A stretch of DNA of 64,000 nucleotides, taken from the NCBI RefSeq assembly GCF_011801145.1, contig NZ_CP046172.1, positions 4,588,001-4,652,000 of the forward strand. Reading direction: 5' to 3'. The notes under the pieces were generated by a model, which saw only the letters and a list, made by a program, of their open reading frames with translations, searched no databases and was not told where the DNA came from. Origin of the DNA: Nocardia arthritidis. GTDB taxonomy: Bacteria > Actinomycetota > Actinomycetes > Mycobacteriales > Mycobacteriaceae. How positions within the stretch are numbered: the first letter of the stretch is position 1; every line of letters begins with the position of its first letter. The translations under genes were made by a program, and so were the position numbers. This document shows positions 36,509-45,440 of this stretch, piece by piece.

Positions 36509-36528
36509 GCTATACGGCACCGTATAGC
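36509..36528. promoter_or_regulatory. Perfect palindrome upstream of the UbiE-like gene
   Basis: GCTATACGG at 36509-36517 pairs perfectly with CCGTATAGC at 36520-36528 around CA. It lies 112 bp after the divergent CocE gene start and 46 bp before the methyltransferase ATG. It has the size and symmetry of a TetR-type operator. Confidence 0.55.
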
Positions 36529-36573
36529 GGGACTAACGTCTTGAACGCAACGGTATGGCGCGGGCTCGTGCAA

Positions 36574-37287
36574 ATGGGAGGTCTGGTGGTCGAGGGGTCG
36601 GTGCGGGGCGAAAGCTCCGACGTGCACGCGATTTTCGGGAAGATCGCCGGTTACTACGACCGGATGAATATCGTCCTGACGCTCGGTGGTCACAGTCGAT
36701 GGTGTCGTGAGGTGGTGGAGCGGGCCGCGCCGCCCGCGGGTGGGCAGCTGCTGGACCTCGCCACCGGGACCGGCGCGATCGCGTTGGCGGCGGCGCGCGG
36801 ATATCCCGCCGTCACAGTGACCGGTGCCGACTTCTCCGAGGAAATGCTGGCTCGCGCACGAACCAAGCCCGGGGCGGACGCGGTTCGTTGGCGTCATGCG
36901 GATGCCATGCGCCTGCCGTTCGAGGATGAATCGTTCGACGCGATCACCGAAGGCTATCTGCTCCGGAATGTCGACGACCCGGCCGGTGCGCTGACCGAAC
37001 AGTGGCGGGTGCTCAGGCCCGGCGGCAGGCTCGTCGTCCTGGAAACCTGCCCGCCGAGCGGTCCGGCCCGACCGGTCATGCGGTGGGGGATGCGGATTAT
37101 CGTTCCCCTACTGGGCCGGATCGTGGCGCGCGACCGGTCCTCGTACACCTACCTCGAATCCAGCACACTCGCCTTCCAGCCGCCGGAGCGCATCGCGGAG
37201 ACGCTGAGCCGGCTCGGTTTTCGGGATATCGGTTGGCGTAAGAGGTTCTTCGGCACGAATGTCATCCTCTGGGCCACCAAGCCGTGA
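36574..37287 (+). CDS. UbiE/COQ5-type class I SAM-dependent methyltransferase
   Basis: The protein of about 237 residues has a SAM-binding motif (LLDLATGTGAIALAAA). The family blocks are FGKIAGYYDRMN near the N-terminus, VTGADFSEEMLARAR, DAITEGYLLRNVDDPAGALTEQWRVLRPGGRLVVLE and a C-terminal FFGTNVILWATKP. It most resembles demethylmenaquinone methyltransferases, but no menaquinone genes are near, so another C-methylation is possible. The start is uncertain: the ATG at 36574 is used, and a GTG at 36586 has GGGAGG four bases upstream. Confidence 0.82.
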   Translation: MGGLVVEGSVRGESSDVHAIFGKIAGYYDRMNIVLTLGGHSRWCREVVERAAPPAGGQLLDLATGTGAIALAAARGYPAVTVTGADFSEEMLARARTKPGADAVRWRHADAMRLPFEDESFDAITEGYLLRNVDDPAGALTEQWRVLRPGGRLVVLETCPPSGPARPVMRWGMRIIVPLLGRIVARDRSSYTYLESSTLAFQPPERIAETLSRLGFRDIGWRKRFFGTNVILWATKP

Positions 37288-37302
37288 CGATATGGCAGCC
37301 GG

Positions 37303-37713
37303 TCACTGGGCGGCGGTGGTCTCGTGGACGGTGCGCCAGCGCAGACCGTTGCGGGCCGCATCGTCGGGGAGCAGCACGGCGGTGGTGAGGCGGGCGGCGG
37401 GACCCTCTGGGCGGTGATGGATTTCGCGGAATCGCGCGACCGCGCATTCGGCCGACAGATGCAGGACATCGATATCGACGATGTCGATCGTCAGACCGGG
37501 CGTTGAATGTCCGACACCGTCGAGTCCCGCGAGCAGTTGCTCGCGGGTGACGACCACACCCTGCATGACGACCATCGAGAATTCGGGATGCAGTTGCGCC
37601 GCGAACCGCTCGACGGCGTCGGGTGCGTCCGGAGTGCCCAGCCAGCGGGCCAAATCGGCGTGCAGCGTCCGGATCTCGGTTACCAGAATGTCGTAATCGA
37701 TGGTCACCTTCAT
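37303..37713 (-). CDS. SnoaL-like (NTF2-fold) small protein
   Basis: The 136-residue protein has the NTF2/SnoaL pattern. RFAAQLHPEFSMVVMQG and REQLLAGLDGVGHSTPGLTIDIVDIDVLHLSAECAVARFREIH form the cone-shaped beta sheet, and WRTVHETTA ends the domain. Members act as small isomerases or cyclases, or have no known function. I take the ATG at 37713, since the longer frame upstream is unlike the family. It converges with the methyltransferase gene, with 15 bp between the stops. Confidence 0.7.
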   Translation of the reverse strand: MKVTIDYDILVTEIRTLHADLARWLGTPDAPDAVERFAAQLHPEFSMVVMQGVVVTREQLLAGLDGVGHSTPGLTIDIVDIDVLHLSAECAVARFREIHHRPEGPAARLTTAVLLPDDAARNGLRWRTVHETTAAQ

Positions 37714-38014
37714 GATCGACACGCTACCCACCCCGAGCCACGGCCGACCGCCGTGACATGCGGGCTCACCAGGCTGACCCGCGATGATGCCGCCCATGCC
37801 CGCCGGTGCTCCGCGCCCGGCGGATACCGCCGCCGAGCTGGCATTCGCCGAGGCGCTGCGCGATCTGCGCTGGCTGCTGCTCGTTGCGATGCCCATCGCC
37901 TCCGGCGCGGCACAGAGTGAACTGCTTGCCTTCAGCGAAGTGCGTTATGGCGCATGGCTTTCCGTGCGATCCATCGGTTCGGTGGAACAATTGAACTTAG
38001 ACCAATTACATATC
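37714..38014. other. Gap between the SnoaL-like gene and the TetR gene
   Basis: A 77-codon plus-strand frame at 37784-38017 is the longest reading here, with one hydrophobic stretch (WLLLVAMPIASGAA). It runs into the TetR operator, has no clear family and is not supported as a gene. AT content rises towards the TetR promoter from about 37980. Confidence 0.4.
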
Positions 38015-38027
38015 TAGTACCGTACTA
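38015..38027. promoter_or_regulatory. TAGTAC-C-GTACTA operator ahead of the TetR gene
   Basis: TAGTAC at 38015-38020 and GTACTA at 38022-38027 form a perfect palindrome about one central base. It ends 7 bp before the candidate -10 TATGGT (38035-38040), so binding would compete with RNA polymerase. Autoregulation by the adjacent TetR is likely. Confidence 0.6.
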
Positions 38028-38034
38028 ATAGTGG

Positions 38035-38040
38035 TATGGT
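38035..38040 (+). promoter_or_regulatory. -10 hexamer of a leaderless TetR mRNA
   Basis: TATGGT lies six bases before the ATG at 38047 and no Shine-Dalgarno sequence is present between them. This fits transcription starting at the start codon. No clear -35 matches it. Confidence 0.45.
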
Positions 38041-38046
38041 TACTTT

Positions 38047-38739
38047 ATGAGTATCAACCAACCACAATCCTCGGAAGACACCATCGGAACCCGGCACGAC
38101 CGGCGCCGTCGCGAGACCAGGGAACGAATTGCCCAGGCCGCATTGGCCCTGTTCGGCGCGCGCGGCTACGACGACGTGACCATCGCCGAGATCGCCGAGG
38201 CCGCGGACGTCGCGAAACAGACCGTGGTCAACCACTTCCCGGCGAAGGAAGATCTCCTGCTCGCCTGGCATCGGCCGGTCGAGGCCGACGTGATCGACCT
38301 GATCGACCAACTGCCGCTGAGCGTTTCGCTGCCGCAATTCCTCGCGGAGGAGTTGCCGAACCTGTTCGCCGCCCTGCCGGAGGTATCGGAGAGCGGCGGG
38401 CGGGCCGCGGGCGATGACCGGATGGCCGCCGTATTCGCCATCATCCAGCGCAGTCCGGCGCTGCTCGACGCGTTGCGGCGGCGCGGCGGCCGCTATCAGG
38501 AAGACCTGGCGGCCATCCTGGTCGACCGCGTGCCCGCGAGTCTCGGTCCCGTCGCCGCGCGGGCGACCGCGGCCTACATCATGACCACCGTCTCCGCCAT
38601 GATCGAGGAGGCGAACCGGATGCGCGGCGAAGGCAAGTCGCCGCAGGAGATCAGCGCCGCGCTGACCGACGCGGTCGGCCGAGCGCTGGCCATCTTGCGA
38701 AACGGCATGGTGGATCCGGACGGTTCGCCATCCGAGTAG
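38047..38739 (+). CDS. TetR-family regulator
   Basis: The 230-residue protein has a TetR domain at about residues 20-70 (RRRETRERIAQAALALFGARGYDDVTIAEIAEAADVAKQTVVNHFPAKEDLLLAW). The helical C-terminal domain resembles the MmyB-like/AcrR group of actinobacteria that often control efflux or lipid genes. No target gene is adjacent on its own strand. The divergent SnoaL-like gene is the nearest candidate. A perfect operator-like palindrome and a -10 sit directly upstream of the ATG. Confidence 0.85.
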   Translation: MSINQPQSSEDTIGTRHDRRRRETRERIAQAALALFGARGYDDVTIAEIAEAADVAKQTVVNHFPAKEDLLLAWHRPVEADVIDLIDQLPLSVSLPQFLAEELPNLFAALPEVSESGGRAAGDDRMAAVFAIIQRSPALLDALRRRGGRYQEDLAAILVDRVPASLGPVAARATAAYIMTTVSAMIEEANRMRGEGKSPQEISAALTDAVGRALAILRNGMVDPDGSPSE

Positions 38740-39208
38740 GTTGCTCACCCGGTGGTGCCGCGTGGTGTGCGGCCGCCGCTGGTCGGGCGTGTCTGGGAGT
38801 CGGGTGGCACCAGGACGTACGTTTCGACACCGCCGGAAAGTGGCCGACCGACGCGGTGGCGAACATCCGCCCATTGCAGGTCAGCAGCGATGCGCCGGAG
38901 GGTATTTACTGAACGTCGGCGCCGGTGAGTTATCGGTCCAGCGCACCGGTGATCGCCTGTGCCGCTTTCGTTTCGGTGTCACCGACTCGGGTCGGCAGCT
39001 GCTGGATGCGGCTCGGGTGAGTTCATCTCCTTGTTCACGTCGGTGGCCGGGCGATCGACCCGGTCGGTGAGCGTATTGCATTGCGTGTCAAGGTGTTCGG
39101 GCTCTGATCAAGGCGAATTCGCTTGCGGCGCAATCCGATTCGAAGCAGTCGCCGCGCTCTGCGCACCAACCCTTCAGCCGCCGATGTCGAACGGGATTCG
39201 AATCTCCA
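38740..39208. other. Gap with possible remnants of coding sequence
   Basis: No intact gene is supported in this stretch. Two adjacent segments in different frames, one reading DVRFDTAGKWPTDAVANIRPLQ and the next LNVGAGELSVQRTGDRL, have codon use like coding DNA and could be a decayed or frameshifted small gene. I cannot identify a family. The promoter for the next gene begins at 39209. Confidence 0.3.
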
Positions 39209-39236
39209 TTGACAATCGGAAAATCTGTCTTATCAT
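39209..39236 (+). promoter_or_regulatory. Near-consensus sigma-70-type promoter
   Basis: A perfect -35 TTGACA (39209-39214) is followed after 16 bases by a -10 TATCAT (39231-39236), which matches the consensus at five of six positions. It is the best promoter in the window, in an AT-richer stretch 64 bp ahead of the lipoprotein ATG. Confidence 0.7.
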
Positions 39237-39299
39237 TTTGCTGTGTAGTTGCTGATCGGATTGCGCAGAGATCGGAAAGTTGCTTGGTCAGGAGTCGCC

Positions 39300-39695
39300 A
39301 TGTCTCATTCGGAAAAAGTAATCGAACAACGCCGCACAGTGGGAACGCCGTCATCGCGCGTCGGATATGTATTTCGGCGAACCGTGACCGGAACCCTCTT
39401 GATAGTCGCGGCCACCGGCGTGCTTGCGGCATGCGGTAAAGATTCCAGCTCACCCGGTCCGGATACCTCGAGTAGTAGCCCGATTCCGTCGACTGTCGCA
39501 ACGCCCGCCCCCGCACCGGCCACCTCCGCGCCCGCCGCCCCTGCTCCGCCCGCGACCAGTGCCGTAGAACCCGTCCCCACGGAGGACAACGTCGTTCCGG
39601 CTCCGGTTCAGGCGACCGAAGTTCCGCAGCCGCCGCGGGCCGAAACGCCGCCGGAGCTGCCGAAAACCACCTTCATGCCGAAGCCCGGATATTGA
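39300..39695 (+). CDS. Pro/Ala-rich lipoprotein of unknown function
   Basis: The 131-residue protein has a basic N-terminus, a hydrophobic stretch (TGTLLIVAATGVL) and the lipobox LAAC with Cys45, so it is probably a diacylated, cell-surface lipoprotein. The mature part is a low-complexity Ser/Pro/Ala/Thr tail with no folded domain. AGGAG precedes the ATG at 39300. It is driven by the strong promoter at 39209 and followed by an exported SGNH hydrolase and an acyltransferase. I do not recognise a family. Confidence 0.7.
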   Translation: MSHSEKVIEQRRTVGTPSSRVGYVFRRTVTGTLLIVAATGVLAACGKDSSSPGPDTSSSSPIPSTVATPAPAPATSAPAAPAPPATSAVEPVPTEDNVVPAPVQATEVPQPPRAETPPELPKTTFMPKPGY

Positions 39696-39730
39696 TTCGG
39701 CTGTGGCCGCCACGTCGAGACGGGAGAGCC

Positions 39731-40624
39731 ATGAAATTGTTGTTTCGGTCGATGGCGGTGTGCGCAACCATTTCTGCCTTCGTCATTATTTCGGTGACCT
39801 GCATATCGGTCGCGGGAGCGGCGCCCGCCGGAAGTGGGGGTGTCCCGGTGATAGTGCTCGGCGATTCGTATGCGTCCAATTCGATGGAGATCCAGGCCCA
39901 GGGCGCGGATCGGTGCAGTCACGGCGCCGACTCATGGCCGAGTCAACTGGCCCGATCGATCAACCGCGGCCTGCTCGACCTTTCCTGCTCAGGCGCCGTG
40001 ATCGACAGCGGCCAGAACTGGAATCTGGCTTATGAAGCCGGGCAGGCCGCGGATGCCGGAGCTTTCGGCTCCGATACCGAGGCGGTGCTGCTGCAATTCG
40101 GCCTCAACGACAGTTGGGGTAACAGCCTCGACGCCATCGACACGGTCATGTTCTGCGTCGTCCGAGGCTGTGAACGAGACGCCGTCGCGCCGTATCGCCT
40201 GCCCGACCCGAACCAGATCACCGCGGAACATTATGCGGATCGAATCGCGCAGGTGGTGAAGTACATTCGGTATTACGCGCCCCGGGCGCGAATCATGCTG
40301 ATCGGCTATCCGGAGTTGCTGGATCCGGCCGGAACGGCGGCGTGTATCGACCTGTTCGGTGTCCCGGTCGCCCAGCCGCGGGCCACCGCACTGATCGACT
40401 TGCTCAACGGTCTGCGAAATGCGCAGGCCGGCGCGGCCGACCTACTGGGGATCGATTTCCTCGATACCGGCGCGCTGACCCATGGTCACGGACTGTGCAC
40501 TCCCGACCCATGGGTCAATGGAATCGGCGACCCGCGAGCGGATGTCTTCGGTATTCCCGGGCACCCTTCGGCGCGTGGTGATGCGGTGACGGCGGCGGCG
40601 ATCAAACGCCAACTGAACCTCTAG
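39731..40624 (+). CDS. Secreted SGNH/GDSL-family hydrolase
   Basis: The 297-residue protein has a signal peptide (MAVCATISAFVIISVTCISVAGAA) and the GDSL-type nucleophile block VIVLGDSYASNS with Ser46. The central LNDSW gives the Asn of the SGNH family and GHPSARGD near residue 282 gives the catalytic Asp/His region. Several cysteines suggest disulfides outside the cell. It would de-acylate a lipid, peptidoglycan or polysaccharide, or transfer acyl groups. GGAGAG precedes the ATG. It lies six bases before the acyltransferase gene, so the pair probably acts together. Confidence 0.85.
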   Translation: MKLLFRSMAVCATISAFVIISVTCISVAGAAPAGSGGVPVIVLGDSYASNSMEIQAQGADRCSHGADSWPSQLARSINRGLLDLSCSGAVIDSGQNWNLAYEAGQAADAGAFGSDTEAVLLQFGLNDSWGNSLDAIDTVMFCVVRGCERDAVAPYRLPDPNQITAEHYADRIAQVVKYIRYYAPRARIMLIGYPELLDPAGTAACIDLFGVPVAQPRATALIDLLNGLRNAQAGAADLLGIDFLDTGALTHGHGLCTPDPWVNGIGDPRADVFGIPGHPSARGDAVTAAAIKRQLNL

Positions 40625-40630
40625 CCGACG

Positions 40631-41914
40631 ATGGAAGCGGTGCCGATGGCGATTCGAACCGTGCGGCGGGAGGTGAAGCTGCCGTCCTTGACCGGAATGC
40701 GTTGGTGGGCCGCCGCCGCTGTATTCGTACTGCACGCGGTGGTCTTCATACCGGCGTACCCGTTCCAGAAGAGCCCGCTCTTCCAGAAGATTCACGAATT
40801 CATACCGATGCAGCTCGGCGCTGCCGGGGTGGCATTCTTCTTCGTGCTCTCGGGATTTATTCTCTACTGGATACGACGACCTGGAGACACCTATTGGAGT
40901 TTTCTGAAGCGCCGAGTCCGGAAGATCTACCCTTCGCATATCGTGGCGGTGCTGTTGCTGATTGCCGTGGCACCCGTTCCGCTTTCGCGTCCCGTGGTAT
41001 GGCTGCCCGACCTTTTGCTGATACACACCTGGGTCTCGCATTGGAGCTCGCTGGGCGGGCTGAATGTTCCATCGTGGTCGTTGGTATCGGAGATGCTGTT
41101 CTACCTCACGTTTCCGCTGCTGGCCCCGTTGGTGGATCGGCTACCGGGAAAATATGTCCTATGGGCGATAGGGGTGGTATTTCTGGCCATTGCCGGTCTG
41201 CATACCATTTACTATCTCGTCGCTGACGGGCCGAAAGGCATCGAGAACATATTCCTGCCGCGACTACAACCGGGGAACACGACACCAGAATACGAGATCC
41301 ATGCTTCGCCGATATGGTTCGCACAGTCCGATATACCGGTCTCGCCCTCGTACTGGCTGAGCTACAATTTTCCACCGAGTCGATTGCCGGAATTCTATAT
41401 CGGGGTGCTCACCGCGAAATACGTCATGACCGGCGGGTGGACGAATACTCGACTGCGGTATCCACTGCTGGCCCTCGCAGGCAGCTACGGCCTCACCTGG
41501 TTCGTGCCGATCAACTACAAGCTGTCCGTGCTCATACTGTTGCCGACCGCGGCGGTAATCGCCACCGCATGCGCCCGCGATGTATCCGGGATGCGAACCG
41601 TGAACTCGAGACCGGGAATGATATGGCTCGGCAACATCTCGTACGCCTTCTACCTGATCCAGTACCCGGTGATGGTGGCGGTAACCAGATACTGTCTCAG
41701 CGGTAAGAGCTACGACGTGCGGGGTTGGCTTCTCGGGACCCTCGTTTGCCTGGTGTTGTCGATCGGTCTCGGCGCGGCGATATACGTCTGCATCGATCTT
41801 CCGATCACGAAGCGGAAGGCGCGTGCCACATCTGTCGCCGCACGGGAACCGGTGCGAGTCGTCGGTAGTGCGCGAAATCCGAAACCCATTGTGGCAGCGG
41901 TAGATACGACTTGA
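40631..41914 (+). CDS. Acyltransferase 3 (OafA/YrhL-type) membrane O-acyltransferase
   Basis: The 427-residue membrane protein has about ten hydrophobic segments. The first helix holds the conserved His (TGMRWWAAAAVFVLHAVVF), followed by GVAFFFVLSGFILYW and the RxRK-like FLKRRVRKIYPSHIVAVL. These are the marks of the acyltransferase-3 family, which moves acyl groups from the cytoplasm to sugars or lipids outside. Some family members carry a fused SGNH domain; here that role may be played by the separate SGNH gene six bases upstream. The C-terminal 30 residues are polar and cytoplasmic. The acceptor is unknown. Confidence 0.88.
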   Translation: MEAVPMAIRTVRREVKLPSLTGMRWWAAAAVFVLHAVVFIPAYPFQKSPLFQKIHEFIPMQLGAAGVAFFFVLSGFILYWIRRPGDTYWSFLKRRVRKIYPSHIVAVLLLIAVAPVPLSRPVVWLPDLLLIHTWVSHWSSLGGLNVPSWSLVSEMLFYLTFPLLAPLVDRLPGKYVLWAIGVVFLAIAGLHTIYYLVADGPKGIENIFLPRLQPGNTTPEYEIHASPIWFAQSDIPVSPSYWLSYNFPPSRLPEFYIGVLTAKYVMTGGWTNTRLRYPLLALAGSYGLTWFVPINYKLSVLILLPTAAVIATACARDVSGMRTVNSRPGMIWLGNISYAFYLIQYPVMVAVTRYCLSGKSYDVRGWLLGTLVCLVLSIGLGAAIYVCIDLPITKRKARATSVAAREPVRVVGSARNPKPIVAAVDTT

Positions 41915-41918
41915 ACGG

Positions 41919-42785
41919 CTATAGAGGGTCGGATAGGTGTGCGAGCAGTTCCTGGCACACGTCGAGAAGGCGGGCGCGCAGACCACTCGCGCGCTCGGCG
42001 ACCTCCGACTGACGGCGGACGTAATCGGCTCGCCCGGAAGGCGTTTCGATGCGCACGGGCTCGTACCCGTACTCGGAGAGGTCGTACGGGCTCGCCTTCA
42101 TATCGAGTTCTCTTGCGGTGCACGCCAATTCGAAGCAGTCGAACAGCAGGTCGGACGAAATCAGCGGGGTGAGCTTGAAACCCCACTTGTAGAGGTCCAT
42201 ATTCGCGTGCAGGCAGCCGGGTTGTTCGCGGCGGAGCTGATCGGCGCGGGTGAGTTGTTCGGCGTTGCGGCCCACCGCGTCGGGGGTGAAGAAGCGGAAG
42301 GCGTCGAAGTGGGTGCAGCGCAACTGCATCGACTCGACGACGGCATCGGTGCCGTGGTGGCCGAGGCGCAGCGGCACCTGCCGGTGGCGCACCTCCTCGG
42401 AGCGGTACACCATGGCCCATTCGTGCAGGCCGAAGCAGGACAGCTGCGCGGGCCGGGATGCGGTGGCCCGCAACAGGTTCGCGACGAATTCCACGGTGTC
42501 GCGACGGCGCGCGAGATAGGCCGGGTCGGCGGTATGGCCGCCGTCGACCGCGTGATAGCCGCGCGCGCCGTCGTATTCGCGGGCGTCGGCGAGGATCACC
42601 CCGAATCCGGGATGCCAGCGCGCGAGCTGCGCGGGCTTGTTCCCGTAGTAGGTGAACAGGAAGTCGAGCACCGGATGTTTGGAACCCGCCCGCCGCTGCC
42701 GCAGATACGGCCCGACGAGCGCGTCCACCCGGTCCCGGTGCGCGGCGGCGAGCGCCCGCCACCGCGCCTCGGGCAGCACCGTCAT
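41919..42785 (-). CDS. Conserved actinobacterial protein usually labelled 3-methyladenine DNA glycosylase
   Basis: The 288-residue protein has conserved blocks KHPVLDFLFTYYGNKPAQLARWHPGFGV, AQLSCFGLHEWAMVYR, LGHHGTDAVVE, THFDAFRFFTPDA and MDLYKWGFKLTPLISSDLL. This family is widespread in Actinobacteria and databases often give it the name 3-methyladenine DNA glycosylase; I see no helix-hairpin-helix or AAG fold to support that. The conserved His and Asp residues suggest a metal enzyme. It overlaps the CNNM/CBS gene by four bases, so it is co-transcribed with it. The function is unproven. Confidence 0.6.
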   Translation of the reverse strand: MTVLPEARWRALAAAHRDRVDALVGPYLRQRRAGSKHPVLDFLFTYYGNKPAQLARWHPGFGVILADAREYDGARGYHAVDGGHTADPAYLARRRDTVEFVANLLRATASRPAQLSCFGLHEWAMVYRSEEVRHRQVPLRLGHHGTDAVVESMQLRCTHFDAFRFFTPDAVGRNAEQLTRADQLRREQPGCLHANMDLYKWGFKLTPLISSDLLFDCFELACTARELDMKASPYDLSEYGYEPVRIETPSGRADYVRRQSEVAERASGLRARLLDVCQELLAHLSDPL

Positions 42786-43846
42786 TCGATCACCCGGTGG
42801 GTGGTGTCGCGCACGGTGCCGACGAATTCCTCGACCAGATCCTCCAGCGCGACGATGCCGATGGTGTTGCCGTGGTTGTCGACGACCCGGCCGAGGTGGC
42901 TGTTGGTGCGCCGCAGCCGGGCCAGCGCCTCGTACAGCGTCGTGCCCGCGCGCACCGTCGGCAGCGGCCGGATATCGGTGCGCGGGATGGGCGTCGCCGG
43001 GCCCGCGCTCTCGTCGGCGACCTTGTCCAGCACGTCCTTGACATGCAGGTAGCCGACCAGCGACCCGTCACCGGCGCGCACCGGGTAACGCGAGAAACCC
43101 GTTTCGGCGACGGCGGTTTCGATATCGCCGAGCGTGGTTCCGTTGCCGCGCAACGGAACCGATCGGGTGGTGGTCAGCGGCACCAGCACATCGGCGACGG
43201 TGCGGTCGCTGGTGCCCAGCGCCTGGGTGAGCCGCCGGTGCTCCTCCTCGTCGAGCAGGCCCTCGGACCGGGATTCGCCGATCATCTCGGCCAGCTCCAC
43301 CGACGAAACGGTGGCCTGCAGTTCGTCTTTCGGCTCCACCCGCAGCATCCGCAGCGAAAGATTGGCCGCCAGGTTGTACAGCGCGATGAGCGGGCGGGCC
43401 AGCCGCAGCCACATCAGGTGGATCGGAACCAGCAGCAGCGCACTGCGTTCCGGACCGGCCAGCGCGATATTCTTCGGAATCATCTCGCCGAACAGGATGT
43501 GCAGGATCACCACGACGGCCAGCGCGAGCGTGAACGCCACCGGATGCAGCAATTGGTCCGGCAGGCCGAGCAATTCGAACGGGCCCCGCAGCAGGTGCGC
43601 GACGGCGGGTTCGGCGATCCGGCCGAGCAGGATCGAGCAGATGGTGATGCCGAGCTGTGCCGCGGCGAGCATCATGGACAGGTTCTCACCCGCCCGGATC
43701 ACCGTGTTGGCCTTGCGCTTGCCTTGTGCGGCAAGGGCTTCCAGCCGGTCGCGGCGCGCGGAGATGAGCGCGAATTCGGCGCCGACGAAGAAGGCGTTGC
43801 CCGCGAGCAGCACCACCGTCAGCAGCACACCGAGCAGATCACCCAT
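42782..43846 (-). CDS. CNNM (DUF21) and CBS-pair membrane protein, Rv1841c type
   Basis: The protein of about 354 residues starts with the DUF21/CNNM transmembrane domain ([36 protein letters not shown], several more helices). A pair of CBS domains follows ([33 protein letters not shown], then [26 protein letters not shown]). Relatives (MpfA, CorB/C) export Mg2+ or other divalent cations with nucleotide control by the CBS domains. The ATG at 43846 follows GGGTGAG well; a GTG at 43858 adds four residues. It overlaps the gene before it and forms a heteromer-like pair with it. Confidence 0.85.
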   Translation of the reverse strand: MGDLLGVLLTVVLLAGNAFFVGAEFALISARRDRLEALAAQGKRKANTVIRAGENLSMMLAAAQLGITICSILLGRIAEPAVAHLLRGPFELLGLPDQLLHPVAFTLALAVVVILHILFGEMIPKNIALAGPERSALLLVPIHLMWLRLARPLIALYNLAANLSLRMLRVEPKDELQATVSSVELAEMIGESRSEGLLDEEEHRRLTQALGTSDRTVADVLVPLTTTRSVPLRGNGTTLGDIETAVAETGFSRYPVRAGDGSLVGYLHVKDVLDKVADESAGPATPIPRTDIRPLPTVRAGTTLYEALARLRRTNSHLGRVVDNHGNTIGIVALEDLVEEFVGTVRDTTHRVIE

Positions 43847-45257
43847 GGTGGTACTCACCCGCCGCCATACTCGAATGTTCCTTGGCCATCAGCACATCCG
43901 CGGTGACCGGGATCAACCGCACCCGATCGATGCGCCTGCCGTCCATCCGCTCGACCAACGCGAGCCAGCCGCCCTCGCTCAGATCGTCCGGGTGGGCGGG
44001 CGAACCCCATTGGTGTGCGACGGAATTCGGCAGAACCACCTCATCGCCCGCGACGGGTATGCGGCCGAGCCGGGTGAGCACCAGCCCGCCGAGGGTTTCG
44101 TATTCGCCCTCCGGCGCCTCGTAACCCGTCGCGCGCGAGACCTCGTCGATGCGTAGCAGGCCGGAGCAGTCCCAGCCGTCGGCGACCCGGCGCACATCGA
44201 GTTCCTCCTCGTCGTGCTCGTCGCGGACATCGCCGAGGATCTCCTCGATCAGGTCCTCCATCGTCACCATGCCCGCGGTGCCGCCGTATTCGTCGACGAC
44301 CAGCGCTACCTGCATACCGTCGGCGCGCACCCGTTCCAGCACCTCGTCGCCGTCGAGGCTGGCGGGCACGATCGGCACCGGACGGGCCAGCAGACGCAGC
44401 GGGATGGTGCGGCGCACGTTGGCGGCATGGGTGAACGCCTGTTTGACGTGCACGACGCCCAACGTGTTGTCGAGATCACCGTCGATGACGGGGAAACGCG
44501 AATAGCCGGTGCGGCTCGCGGCGGCGATCAGATCGGCGATGGTGTCGTCCTGATCCAGGGCTTCGATCTTGACCCGCGGCGTCATCAGCTCCTCCGCGCT
44601 GCGCTCACCGAATTCCAGTGAGCGGTCGATGACCTGGGCCGTGCGCTGATCCAGCGCGCCGCGCACCGCCGAGGTGCGCACCAGCGAACCGAGTTCCTGC
44701 GGCGAGCGCGCCGAACGCAGCTCCTCCGCCGGTTCGATCCCGAGGGCGCGCACCACCCAGTTGGCGGTGTTGTTGAGGAATTTGATCATCCACCGGAACA
44801 CCGAGGAGAACGCGATGATCGCCGGGGCGGTGGTGCGCGCGGTGGCCAGCGGTTTGGCGATGGCGATGTTCTTGGGCACCAGCTCGCCGTAGATCATCGA
44901 CAGCGAGGTGGCCAGCACCAGCGCGAGCGCGAGCGAAATGCCCTGTGCGGCACCGTCGGTCAGCCCCATCGCGGAGAACGCCGGGCGCAGCAGGCGCGCG
45001 AGCACGGGTTCGGCGATATAACCGGTGATCAGCGTGGTGATGGTGATGCCGAGCTGGGCGCCGGACAGCTGGAACGAGAGCGTGCGGTGCGCCTGGCGCA
45101 CCATCCGCGACCGCACGTCGCCGACGGTGCGGGCATGGGATTCGACGGTGCTGCGCTCCAGCGCGGTGAGGGAGAATTCGGCGGCGACGAAGAGGGCCGT
45201 GCCCGCCGTCAAAGCGATGAAACCGACCAGGCTCAGCACGGTCAGCGCGACGGACAT
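43839..45257 (-). CDS. CNNM-CBS-CorC_HlyC membrane protein, Rv1842c type
   Basis: The 472-residue protein has the N-terminal CNNM domain, a CBS pair ([21 protein letters not shown], then [31 protein letters not shown]) and the C-terminal CorC_HlyC ATP-binding domain. The domain order is that of bacterial CorC/MpfA Mg2+ or Co2+ efflux proteins. Its ATG at 45257 has AGGTGG eight bases upstream. The gene begins an operon with the Rv1841c-type partner. The leader can form two competing hairpins, which may regulate it. Confidence 0.85.
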   Translation of the reverse strand: MSVALTVLSLVGFIALTAGTALFVAAEFSLTALERSTVESHARTVGDVRSRMVRQAHRTLSFQLSGAQLGITITTLITGYIAEPVLARLLRPAFSAMGLTDGAAQGISLALALVLATSLSMIYGELVPKNIAIAKPLATARTTAPAIIAFSSVFRWMIKFLNNTANWVVRALGIEPAEELRSARSPQELGSLVRTSAVRGALDQRTAQVIDRSLEFGERSAEELMTPRVKIEALDQDDTIADLIAAASRTGYSRFPVIDGDLDNTLGVVHVKQAFTHAANVRRTIPLRLLARPVPIVPASLDGDEVLERVRADGMQVALVVDEYGGTAGMVTMEDLIEEILGDVRDEHDEEELDVRRVADGWDCSGLLRIDEVSRATGYEAPEGEYETLGGLVLTRLGRIPVAGDEVVLPNSVAHQWGSPAHPDDLSEGGWLALVERMDGRRIDRVRLIPVTADVLMAKEHSSMAAGEYHHG

Positions 45258-45331
45258 CGTCAGCACCACCTGGACCGTACGGTGATCGGGAATGCCGGGG
45301 GAGATATGCGGGCCGCTGTGGGAAGGAGAGC

Positions 45332-45395
45332 GCCGGGTTGGTCACCCGGCTCGATAGAGGAGCCCTCCTGTGCGGCGCCCTCGGACGCGGGTGAC
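45332..45395 (-). ncRNA. Candidate switching RNA leader of the CNNM/CBS operon
   Basis: On the minus strand an upstream segment GTCACCCG (45388-45395) can pair with CGGGTGAC (45341-45348), closing a 39-base loop that holds the small hairpin GGAG-GG-CTCC. The second segment is also the 5' part of a local perfect hairpin GCCGGGT-GACCA-ACCCGGC (45332-45350). The two structures exclude each other, the layout of a riboswitch or attenuator. The local hairpin is followed by a pyrimidine stretch. The downstream genes suggest a metal ligand, but I cannot match this to a known class. Confidence 0.4.
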
Positions 45396-45440
45396 AACTG
45401 GTTCCTTTCGCATGGACTCGAGACTGTGGACACCAATGCT

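Noticed and set aside
37784..38017. A 77-codon plus-strand frame as a small membrane protein
   Set aside because: It overlaps the TetR operator, has no clear ribosome-binding site and no recognisable family.
45332..45395. Assignment of the CNNM leader as an M-box riboswitch
   Set aside because: Only a short GAGGGCTCCT-like stretch is similar; the other conserved M-box segments are not visible. I report it as an unassigned structured leader instead.
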